Shown piece by piece: positions 48,805-56,426 of a stretch of 64,000 nucleotides of DNA. Every line of letters starts with the position of its first letter. Position 1 is the stretch's first letter. The notes below the pieces were generated by a model that did not search any database, was not told where the DNA came from, and saw only the letters and a program-made list of their open reading frames with translations. Source of the stretch: JAJPHF01 sp035293805 (GTDB taxonomy: Bacteria > Chloroflexota > UBA6077 > JAJPHF01); assembly GCA_035293805.1 (NCBI GenBank), contig DATGMD010000009.1:62001-126000 (forward strand). The letters run 5' to 3'. Both the position numbers and the translations under genes were made by a program.

Positions 48805-49053
48805 GTGGGTGCGAGAGACGTTCTCGGGACGCTCGGCATGCTCCTGCTGCTGGGGGCGTTCCTGGCGAACGCAACGGGCCGGCTATCGGCCAGCGGACGA
48901 CTGTACCACCTGCTGAACGCGCTGGGGGCTGGCACGCTGGCGTGGTATTCGGTGCAGCTTGGCGTCTGGGTGTTCGCGATCCTGGAGAGCGTCTGGGCGC
49001 TGGCCGCCCTCTGGAATCTCGTCCGCGCGCTGGCGCGGCGCGCGGAGAAGTGA
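48805..49053 (+). CDS. Small CBU_0592-like membrane protein
   Basis: An 82-residue protein with three hydrophobic helices: LGTLGMLLLLGAFLANATG, YHLLNALGAGTLAWYSVQL and VWVFAILESVWALAALWNLV. The pattern, including the Glu in the last helix, matches the small CBU_0592-like membrane domain of unknown function. The GTG start has AGGAG. It lies 18 bases after the SBP gene and 10 before the broken one, so it is part of that operon. Confidence 0.65.
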   Translation: MGARDVLGTLGMLLLLGAFLANATGRLSASGRLYHLLNALGAGTLAWYSVQLGVWVFAILESVWALAALWNLVRALARRAEK

Positions 49054-49063
49054 GGAGCCGACC

Positions 49064-49522
49064 GTGCAGGCAGGAATGGGCTGGCGAGGTGGCTGCCGCG
49101 TCCTGGTGCTGCTCGGCAGCCTGCTGGCGGCGTGCGCCGCGCCGGGCGCGCCCGCCAGCCCCGCCAGCGCACCGCCGGGCGGCGCGCCGAGCGCGGGTGC
49201 CGCCAGCGCGACCGCAGCGCCCGCGCCGCCCGTCCGGGTGCGGGCGGCCTACGTGTCGATCGCGAGCAACATGCTGCCGGCCTGGATCGACGTGGACGAG
49301 GGCCTCTACCAGAAGTACGGGCTGGACGTGGAGCTGAGCTACATCGCCGGCGCGGCGAAGATCTCGGAAGCGGTGATGGCTGGCGAGCTGGACTTCGGCG
49401 TGGCGCCCGCGTCGTCGGCAATCGGCCCGGGCCTCGAGGGCGCGGACACGGTGATGCTCGCCTCCTGGACCAACAAGCTCTCCTTAGCGCGGCCCAAACG
49501 CTGTGGCAGCACCGTAGCGTAG
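49064..49522 (+). pseudogene. Truncated NMT1/THI5-like substrate-binding lipoprotein
   Basis: The frame opens with GTG after GAGGAG and encodes a lipoprotein signal (LLGSLLAAC) and the first third of the binding fold. It aligns with the gene at 47695 (SNMLPAWIDVDEGLYQKYGLDVELSY against its TMAPNTLPMWMAADYGVF region, in part). Similarity stops after ASWTNKLSL, near 49485, and the frame ends 12 codons later in unrelated residues. The missing two-thirds is not seen in the window. The break marks the left edge of the accessory region. Confidence 0.8.
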
Positions 49523-49704
49523 CGGCCAAAAGCAGCGTACTTATTAGCCTACATTATGGGGGCGAGAGCGCCCACGGGGCCGCGCCCTACTGGCCCGCCG
49601 CACTTCCGTGCAGCCCCGACCCCCGGCCCGTACAATCCTAAGAAGACAAAATCGCGCGCCCAGTGCCCGCGGTGGTACCCGGCGCCTGAAGGAGTTACCC
49701 GCCG

Positions 49705-49872
49705 ATGCTGTACGCCACGCACTTGACCCCGAGCGCCTACGCGGCACTCGAACTAGGCCTGGGCGACGCCTGCGAGCTGGTGTTGATCGACGACACTGTG
49801 TGCGTGGACACCGACGCGGCCACGCTGGCGACCGCGCCGCGCCCGGCGCCCTACCGCCAGCTGCCGGACTAA
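49705..49872 (+). CDS. Small hypothetical protein (55 aa)
   Basis: A 55-residue frame, MLYATHLTPSAYAALELGLG through VLIDDTVCVDTDAATLATAP, with AAGGAG ten bases before the ATG. No family is recognised. It lies in the accessory region before a degraded frame that repeats a similar LIDDT segment, so it may be part of a decayed gene set. Confidence 0.4.
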   Translation: MLYATHLTPSAYAALELGLGDACELVLIDDTVCVDTDAATLATAPRPAPYRQLPD

Positions 49873-49887
49873 GCGCCACCCGCGTAG

Positions 49888-50242
49888 TCGTGCCGCTGAT
49901 CGACGACACCCCGTTTTTGAGTCTCGCTCAGGCCGATGCCCTGATCTCCCCGCCAGCTCCCGGCGCCCCCGGGGGCGGGGTGGACGACCGAGGCGCACCC
50001 GTACTACAGCGAGGAGGAGTTCCAGCCATGGGGGGTGGCGGCGGAGGCCAAGGGGTACGAGCTGCTCGCCGTCCCCAAGCCGCGGTCCGGCGACGCGCCG
50101 CCTCCCCGGCGCCCTGAGCGTGGCGGCGCTGGGCGGGTGGCTCGTCCCCGGCGGGCCGATCGTGGCGGCGAGCGCCGGGCTCCCGAAAGCGGCGACCGTG
50201 GCCGACCCCGCGCTGGCCGATCGGCTGCCCGGGTTCCGGTGA
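49888..50242 (+). pseudogene. Degraded coding sequence with frameshifts
   Basis: Three protein-like stretches in different frames follow each other: VPLIDDTPFLSLAQADALIS, then TTEAHPYYSEEEFQPWGVAA and AKGYELLAVPKPRSGD, then LSVAALGGWLVPGGPIVAAS ending in TGA at 50242. No single frame spans the region. It looks like a decayed gene of unknown type. Confidence 0.35.
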
Positions 50243-50348
50243 CCCGCAGCGCAGTCGGTCGCGGAGAGACGACCAAGGGGCGGGGGCATGCCCCCGGCCC
50301 TTGGCTCGAAGCCGACCTGGCTATTGACCGCCGGCGCCCCCGCGGCCC

Positions 50349-50885
50349 CTATTGATTATTGTTCGTGCCGCCGGTGACCGGGTTGTTCGGCTCAGCGCAC
50401 GTGGCGGGGATCGGCCCGGCGCTCGCATCCGGGCCAGACCCGGCGGTGCCCGGCCCGAGCGTCGCACCCAGGTTATCCACGGCCGGAGCGGCCGAGCCAA
50501 TCTGAGCTGGCGGCGCCTCGGGATTGGGCGCGACGGGGACACTGCCCGCCCCGGTAGCGGGCGCCGGGCCGGTCACGGGCAGCGCGCCGGCGCCAGGACC
50601 CTGCCCCCCAGTCGTCGTGCCGGGTCCCGTCCCACTCCCCGCGTCCGTGCCCGGCGCATAGCCGGTGATGGGGCCGGTGGCCGGGCCTAAGCTGTTGTCG
50701 TTCGGCCGTTCGGCGCAGCTGGGCAGCGCCGGCTGGCTGCCCGTCGCCATCTGGTCGCCGGATTCCGGCACGGCGGAACTCCCGCCCGGCTGCCCCTCCT
50801 GGGCGACCGCTCCCCCGGCGGTCCCGAGGGCCAGCGCGAGCGCCGCCACTAATCCCGCAGCGCGGAGTAGGCGAATCGGTTTCAT
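50349..50885 (-). CDS. Exported Pro/Gly/Thr-rich low-complexity protein
   Basis: A 178-residue protein with a signal peptide (IRLLRAAGLVAALALALGTA, cleavage after AVA) and then almost only Gly, Pro, Ala, Thr and Ser, with single cysteines in LPSCAERPND and PATCAEPNNP that could form a disulfide. The ending is NNPVTGGTNNNQ. No domain is recognised. The ATG at 50885 follows GAGGAGG and is the start that places the signal peptide at the N-terminus. Confidence 0.6.
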   Translation of the reverse strand: MKPIRLLRAAGLVAALALALGTAGGAVAQEGQPGGSSAVPESGDQMATGSQPALPSCAERPNDNSLGPATGPITGYAPGTDAGSGTGPGTTTGGQGPGAGALPVTGPAPATGAGSVPVAPNPEAPPAQIGSAAPAVDNLGATLGPGTAGSGPDASAGPIPATCAEPNNPVTGGTNNNQ

Positions 50886-51294
50886 GGCCTTAGGCCTCCT
50901 CGCAGCGCTCGACCCGAGCGGATGCGCGCAACGTTGCGCGCCTCGTAGCAGGCACGATGCATGCCAGCCGATCGTTGGCCTGCGCCCCAGGGCCGTCCGC
51001 CTAGCCTGCTTGACCAAGTGCGCCAGGCCAGCGCCGGTCCGGTGCCCGCAAGTTAGCCTCCATCCCCCCGGCTGAACCGGGCACCGGCGGAGCACCTGCG
51101 CCGAAGCCCCAGGCGCTGCGTCGCGTCTCCGCACCTGTAACGCTTCTCCGTCCGTCTCGTTTATTTAAGGTAAGCCAAGGCGCGTCGGCCGCCGCCTAGG
51201 CGACTCGCACGGGGTGCTCGCGGGCGGCTCGGGTCGCAGCCATCGAAGCCGATTCCCGGCTGGGACCGTCGAGCCGGAGGACAGGGAGGCGACG
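50886..51294. other. Intergenic region between divergent exported-protein genes
   Basis: About 410 bases without a gene. A TTTATTTAAGG stretch near 51160 is the only A/T-rich spot and may hold the promoter of the CHRD gene. Confidence 0.5.
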
Positions 51295-52389
51295 ATGAGC
51301 GGGACGCCATGGGCACACTCCTTGGTTCGGCGCGCCTTGCACGCTGCTCTGCTGGCGGTACTCGTGTTCGGGTTCCTGCGGGCGGTGGAGATCCCGGGGG
51401 TGGGGGGGCTCCGCGTCCTGGCGGGGGTCCAGGCGAGTACCGCGGGAGCCGGCGACGCGGCAGACGGCAGCTCGGCGCACCTGACGCTGGACCCTTCCGG
51501 CCACGAGCATCATTTCGGCTTCAGCCCAGCCAGCGTGCTCGCCCAAGCGACCCCCAGCCTCACGCCCGGTGGCCTCGGACCCGGGTGCACCTCGACCTCC
51601 ACCCTGTTCACCGCCACCCTCACCGGCACGCAAGAGGTGCCCCCGACCGGGTCGGCGGCCACGGGGACCGCCACCTTCCAGTTGAACCCCGGGGGCAACT
51701 CGCTGAGTGTGACCGTCTTCACCACCGGCCTCACCCTACAGACGGTGACCCTATCGCACATCCACGGGGACCTCGCTAACCCCGGGCCGCCGGGCGTCAG
51801 TGCCCCCGTCACGGCGGACATCTTCAATCCGGCGAATCCCGCGGCCCAAGGTCCGTTCACCAACCCATTCACGAACCCGAACGTGATGGCGAACCAGTCG
51901 GGCAACTTCCCCAGCATCTTGGCCGCCATGCGCGCGGGGCTGACCTACATCAACATCCACACGCAGCGCTTCCCGGGCGGCGAGATCCGGGGCCAGATCA
52001 GTTGTCTACCGGCCACGCCGACGCCTACGGCGACGCCGCCGCCGACGGCCACGGTGACGCCGCCGCCGACGGCTACGGCGACCGCGACGGCGACCACGCC
52101 GGCGACGCCGACCACGCCGGCGACGACCATCCCAACGGCGACAGCGATGCCCGCGGCGGTGCTGCTCCCCAACCTGGGGGTGGTGCCCCCGCCGCCACTG
52201 CCGTTCCTCCCACCGCCACCCCCACCGCTGCTGCCGCCCCCTCCGCCGGCGCCGACAGGTCCGGTCGCTCCGGCGCGCGGGGCTTTCCCCGAGGTCCCCG
52301 TCATCCCAGAGGCAGGCAGCCTAGGACTGCTAAGCAGCGGTCTGGCAGCGCTCGCTGGGCTGCTCGTCCTGCGGCGCCGCCGCGGCTAG
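51295..52389 (+). CDS. Exported CHRD-domain protein with PEP-CTERM-like tail
   Basis: A 364-residue exported protein. After an N-terminal hydrophobic segment comes a CHRD domain (residues about 100-240): FTATLTGTQEVPPTGSAATG, TLQTVTLSHIHGDLANPGPP and GLTYINIHTQRFPGGEIRGQ. A Thr-Pro repeat linker and a Pro-rich stretch follow. The C-terminus is VIPEAGSLGLLSSGLAALAG then LLVLRRRRG, i.e. a short motif, a hydrophobic helix and an Arg cluster, like PEP-CTERM sorting signals. It is probably anchored or sorted at the surface. GGGAGG precedes the ATG. Confidence 0.82.
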   Translation: MSGTPWAHSLVRRALHAALLAVLVFGFLRAVEIPGVGGLRVLAGVQASTAGAGDAADGSSAHLTLDPSGHEHHFGFSPASVLAQATPSLTPGGLGPGCTSTSTLFTATLTGTQEVPPTGSAATGTATFQLNPGGNSLSVTVFTTGLTLQTVTLSHIHGDLANPGPPGVSAPVTADIFNPANPAAQGPFTNPFTNPNVMANQSGNFPSILAAMRAGLTYINIHTQRFPGGEIRGQISCLPATPTPTATPPPTATVTPPPTATATATATTPATPTTPATTIPTATAMPAAVLLPNLGVVPPPPLPFLPPPPPPLLPPPPPAPTGPVAPARGAFPEVPVIPEAGSLGLLSSGLAALAGLLVLRRRRG

Positions 52390-52505
52390 CCCGTACCCTG
52401 AAGGGTTCGCAGTCACGCGGCGCCGAGGTTCCGTAAGCCCCCAGGGAGCCTCGGCGCCCCCATCTTGTCGAGCCCTGGCGGGTGCCTGGAGCGCGGAGTG
52501 CCCGC

Positions 52506-54173
52506 CTAGTCCGCCGGGCCGAGCGCGCCCAGCAGCCGCCAGCCCGGGGGCCGCGCGGCGACCGCGAGCGCGCCGTCGAAGGCGTCGAGCAGGTCGTCGT
52601 GGGCCGAGCGCGGGTACTCCCGGCTCTGCTGGTAGAAATCCACAGCGGAGTGATGGACCCGCCGCCCGCCCAGTTCGTCCATCGCGGTCCCGTTCTCGTG
52701 CGGTAGCGCCTCGCGCAGATGCACCAGCCCGCGCTCGACCAAGAGCGAGCGGGCGGCGAGGCGCAGCTCCTTACTGGGGCGCGCGCCGCGGTCGGCGTGG
52801 ACGTGCCGGGCCAGGTCGCCGCCCAGGCCCAGCGGCCGCTCGACCGCGCGCTCGCCCTGCAGGCCCTGCACGGGCAAGTCTGGGCGGCGCACCAGCACCT
52901 GCTCCCGGAGCGCCGCCTGGTAGGCGATCACCTCGATGCCGATCGTGCGCGGCCGCCAGAAGTCGGCGCGCTCGATGATGCGGTCGACCTGGCTGGGGAA
53001 ATCCAGGCGCTCCTGGCGCGCCTCCAGCACCAGCACGCGGCCGTCCGGGGTGATGCCCACGGTCACCAGCGCCGTGAAGTCGGCGCTTTCCTTGAGCGAG
53101 ATCGCGGGGTCGACGCCCATGTACAGCGTGAGCGGCAGGTCCCGCCAGACCCAGCAGCCGAGCACCTCGTCCCAGCGCACCTGGTCCTTGGTGTACCACT
53201 GCCACCACTGCGGCTTGAAGATTTGCGTCTCCGAGTCGGTGGGGTCGTTGCGGTACTCGGAGTTGAACGCCAACGACCCGATACGGGCGCGCTCGCGGGC
53301 CAGCCAGGCGGCGTCGTAGCGCTCGGGCCACAAGGGCGCCTGCTCGTCGGTGCGAAAGACCGCCGTGCGGTACACGGCGCCCTGCTTGAGGAGATTGGCC
53401 AGCAGGCTGTCAAAGTGCAAGATCGTCCCGACCACCAGCACGGTGCCTGCCTTCGGGTCGAGCGCCGGCAGCACCACCTTGTGGAACCAGTCGGCGATCT
53501 TGGTGCGCTGCTCTAGCGTGCGGCAGTGCTCATCCTTCTCGGCGTCGTCCAGGATGATGAGCGTCGGGCGCTGCTCGCGGTGCTTGGTGCCCCGGAGCTG
53601 GGAGCCGACCGAGCGGGCCGTGACCCGAATGTCCGTGCGCGTCTCGAACGCGCTGTCGCCCCACTTCGGCCCACGGAGGTCGCCAAAGTCCTGCCGGAGT
53701 AAGTCGTTCTGCTCCAGTTCGAGCCGTAAGTCGCGCACCAGGCTGGCGCTCAGGTAATGGGTGTTGGAGATGAGCACGATGCAGCGGTGCCGCTGGTACG
53801 CGATGGCGTGCAGCGGCTCGATAAAGGACAGCAGGGTGGATTTGCTATGGCCGCGGGGCGTCGCGATAATGGCGCCCGTGCGCTCGGCCTGCGCCTGGGC
53901 GGCGAGCGCCAGCAGCTCGTGGTGAAATGGGGCGGTAGCGTCCCCGATCCGCTCCGGCAGGTAGACCTGGGCGAACCGCACGCGGTCCGCGCGGCACGCT
54001 TCGCGGCGCTGCTCGGGCGTGACGTCGGGCGCCCACAGCGGATGAGCGCTGGCGGGGGTGGCGTCGGGGCCGGGACTCGCTTGGCGCGCCCGCACGGCGG
54101 CGAGCGCGAGCGCGACGACGCCGGACAGCGGCGGCCGGGCCTTGGGCTTGGGCGCCAGGACGCCGGCTCTCAT
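52506..54173 (-). CDS. Phage-type terminase large subunit
   Basis: A 555-residue packaging motor. The ATPase half has a Walker-A-like TPRGHSKST (about 106-113) and Walker B LIILDD (about 205-210). The RuvC-like nuclease half begins at YMGVDPAISLKESADFTALV and ends with the acidic motif HDDLLDAFDGAL. It cuts and pumps phage DNA into capsids. The ATG overlaps the stop of the small subunit gene (ATGA). No portal, capsid or tail gene is seen on either side, so it is a remnant prophage or a domesticated module. All key residues appear intact. Confidence 0.85.
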   Translation of the reverse strand: MRAGVLAPKPKARPPLSGVVALALAAVRARQASPGPDATPASAHPLWAPDVTPEQRREACRADRVRFAQVYLPERIGDATAPFHHELLALAAQAQAERTGAIIATPRGHSKSTLLSFIEPLHAIAYQRHRCIVLISNTHYLSASLVRDLRLELEQNDLLRQDFGDLRGPKWGDSAFETRTDIRVTARSVGSQLRGTKHREQRPTLIILDDAEKDEHCRTLEQRTKIADWFHKVVLPALDPKAGTVLVVGTILHFDSLLANLLKQGAVYRTAVFRTDEQAPLWPERYDAAWLARERARIGSLAFNSEYRNDPTDSETQIFKPQWWQWYTKDQVRWDEVLGCWVWRDLPLTLYMGVDPAISLKESADFTALVTVGITPDGRVLVLEARQERLDFPSQVDRIIERADFWRPRTIGIEVIAYQAALREQVLVRRPDLPVQGLQGERAVERPLGLGGDLARHVHADRGARPSKELRLAARSLLVERGLVHLREALPHENGTAMDELGGRRVHHSAVDFYQQSREYPRSAHDDLLDAFDGALAVAARPPGWRLLGALGPAD

Positions 54174-54691
54174 TGATGCTGGCGGAGCAGCCGTTGGGCT
54201 TCGGCCAAGGCGGCCTGCGGATCCAGGCCCTCCGCTTCGGCCGCCTGCCGCACCCACCGTTCGAGGTCCTGCACCGGCTGGTCCAGGCCGAGCAGTTTAC
54301 ACCGACGATCGATGGCCCACTGGATGCCCGCCAGGTAGCGCGGGTCGCCGTAGCTGGGCTGCTTGCGGATCGCCGCGTGGGTCTGGCCCACGCCCGTCTG
54401 GCCGGCCACCGTCGTGATCTGCTGCTCGCCCTTGCTGGCTTCCCACGCCGCCCAGCACTCGCGCTCGACCTGGTTGATCTTGGCCAGCTCGCGGGCTCGC
54501 GCCTCGTCCAGTAGGGCCGTCGCCTCCTGCCGCCATTGCTCTACCAGCACCTTTAGGTCGTAGCTGACCTGCTGCTGACTGACGCCCACGCGCTGGGCAA
54601 TCTCCGCCTGGGTGTAGCCCCGCACGTACAGGCTGGCGATCTCCAACCGCTTCGCGTGGCGCTCGACCGGGTGGCGCTTATTCGCCGGCAT
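54170..54691 (-). CDS. Terminase small subunit-like HTH protein
   Basis: A 173-residue protein. An N-terminal helix-turn-helix, RLEIASLYVRGYTQAEIAQR then VGVSQQQVSYDLKVL, is followed by long charged helices. The position upstream of and overlapping the large terminase gene by four bases identifies it as the DNA-recognition subunit. No further homology is recognised. Confidence 0.7.
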   Translation of the reverse strand: MPANKRHPVERHAKRLEIASLYVRGYTQAEIAQRVGVSQQQVSYDLKVLVEQWRQEATALLDEARARELAKINQVERECWAAWEASKGEQQITTVAGQTGVGQTHAAIRKQPSYGDPRYLAGIQWAIDRRCKLLGLDQPVQDLERWVRQAAEAEGLDPQAALAEAQRLLRQHQ

Positions 54692-54946
54692 TTACCAAGC
54701 CCCTCTTACCAACCGCGTCGACCGCCGCCGGGCTGAGCCTTCAAGCCCGCGGGCTCCTAGCCGCGCGTGTCGGTTCTGTGAGTAATTATGAGCAGGGGAT
54801 GCGCCCCCGTGCACGGAAGTCCCGGGCCTGCTTGCATCCGTCGCGGAGCGGGCCGCGGGCCGTGTTCTGGCATGCGCGCTGCGCCGCGGTGAGTGCCAGT
54901 GAAGTAGTTCGGCTCCGCGGAGACTGGAATGGAGGAGGCGACGCAA

Positions 54947-55699
54947 ATGCCGGAACACGGGGACTTCGCCACGGTCGTCCGGCAGAAGGTTCTGGAGGGC
55001 ATGCCCGGGCCGCGGCACGCCTTTCGCCGCAAGGTTCTGGAGGGGCGCGCGACGCGGGCCGATCTGGCCGTGTTCGCGGTACAGACTTACCACCGCAACC
55101 TCTACAGCTCGCGGTTTGCCAGCGCGAACCATGCCCGCTGTCCCGACCCCGAGATCCGCCGGGCGTTGCTGAAGGTCGCCAGCGAAGAAGAGCTGTCCGC
55201 CCCCGGCGCCCCCCCCTCGCATGCGGAGTTGATGGTGCGGTTCGCGATGGCTTTGGGCCTAGCCCGGGATGACGTGGTGAACGCCCGGCCGCTACCGAGT
55301 ACCCGGGCCTTTGTCGACACGATTATGCAGCTCTCGCAAGGGCACTGGTTAGAGGGGATGGCGTTCCGGGCCTCGGAGCTCGGGGTCCCCCGGAGTGCGG
55401 CGCGGTGGTACGACGCCTTGCAGCAACACTACGGGCTACCACCTCACGCGGTCGCGTGGTGGAGCGCCCACGCGGTGGACGACGTGGCGCACGGGAATAT
55501 CGCGCTGGAGGCGTATGGGCGGTGGGCGCGTGACCCGTCCACGCAAGCCCTCGCGCTGCAGGCGATCGACCGGATGCTGGCGGCCTGGTGGGTGTTCTTC
55601 GACGGGATCGAGCGCGGGAGTGAGGCCGCCTACCGCGGCGACGATGTCGGGTTTCCCGTGCCGGCGCCAGCGGCCTGGCCGGGGCCGGTAGGCTCGTAG
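54947..55699 (+). CDS. PqqC/TenA-like haem-oxygenase-fold protein
   Basis: A 250-residue all-helical protein of the PqqC/TenA/CADD group. Family-like segments are VFAVQTYHRNLYSSRFASAN, SHAELMVRFAMALGLARDDV, HWLEGMAFRASELGVP and WWSAHAVDDVAHGNIALEAY, whose Glu and His residues could form a diiron site as in CADD-like oxidases. True PqqC function is unlikely as no pqq genes are present. The ATG at 54947 is set by GGAGGAGG eight bases before; an ATG six codons earlier is inside that site. Confidence 0.7.
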   Translation: MPEHGDFATVVRQKVLEGMPGPRHAFRRKVLEGRATRADLAVFAVQTYHRNLYSSRFASANHARCPDPEIRRALLKVASEEELSAPGAPPSHAELMVRFAMALGLARDDVVNARPLPSTRAFVDTIMQLSQGHWLEGMAFRASELGVPRSAARWYDALQQHYGLPPHAVAWWSAHAVDDVAHGNIALEAYGRWARDPSTQALALQAIDRMLAAWWVFFDGIERGSEAAYRGDDVGFPVPAPAAWPGPVGS

Positions 55700-55769
55700 C
55701 GGTCGGGGGCCGGGCGGTGCCGCGGCGCTGGCGCTAGCCGCTCGTGCCAGTCGTGGAAAGGAGGGGGCT

Positions 55770-56075
55770 ATGGCTGGTACGCACCACGCGTGTCCGAGCC
55801 GCCGCCACTTCTTGCAGCTGGCCGGATCCGCCGGGGCGGCCGGGTTGGCGGCGTGCACAGCGGGCGCCCGGGCGCCCGTCCCGGGCGCGTCCAGCACCGG
55901 CGCCCTCCCACCGGCCGGTACGGCCGCGGCGACGAATGCGACCCGCGCCTCGGCGGCCCCGTCCACTCCCCCACCGGTCCAGTGCCCGCCCGCTCACGCT
56001 AGGCGCGAGATTAGGGGCCGCCCCGCCTCGCGCGCTGTCGGCCGAGAGCGCGCAGACCGCCCGGACCCTCGCTAG
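55770..56075 (+). pseudogene. 5' remnant of a substrate-binding lipoprotein gene
   Basis: An intact AAGGAGG site and ATG start a Tat-lipoprotein signal, SRRHFLQLAGSAGAAGLAAC, followed by the Ala/Pro/Thr linker typical of the SBP genes here. The coding-like sequence ends after about 70 residues (STPPPVQ), and the rest is basic junk to a stop. The binding domain is missing. Confidence 0.65.
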
Positions 56076-56426
56076 TGCATGCGGGCACCCTACGCGAAAG
56101 AGATGCCTGATTGCGGCGGGCGTGATTTTTGCCCGGGCGGCCGCTCAGAACGGCCAATTCCAAAGGCGCTGTGCTCACATGGCCGCTCTCGCGGTCATAT
56201 GGGGCCTGGCACAAATTCACATGTGTGCATCGAGGTGGATCACGCTGGGGTATGCCACAACTCGTTGCCAGGGCTGCCCCTCGCGCCGCCCAACAGTCAG
56301 AAGGATGGCACGCCCCGAGGTGCGCGGCTTCTGATCGTCCGAGCAGGCAATCCGCGGGGACTGGCGCTTCCCCCGAACGCACATCGTGCTGTGTCTTGCC
56401 GCTGCAGCAGGTCAGGCCGTCGCGGC
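56000..56426. other. Non-coding stretch after SBP remnant
   Basis: About 430 bases with lower coding character and no gene, repeat or promoter that I can support. It separates the SBP remnant from the end of the FecR gene. Confidence 0.5.

Noticed and set aside
52010..52140. Possible CRISPR-like or tandem repeat
   Set aside because: The repetition comes from a Thr-Pro/Ala codon-repeat linker in the CHRD protein; the same applies to 56800-57020 in the FecR/DUF11 gene.
54947..55699. Pyrroloquinoline quinone synthase PqqC
   Set aside because: No pqqA/B/D/E genes nearby, and the sequence fits the broader PqqC/TenA/CADD group equally well.
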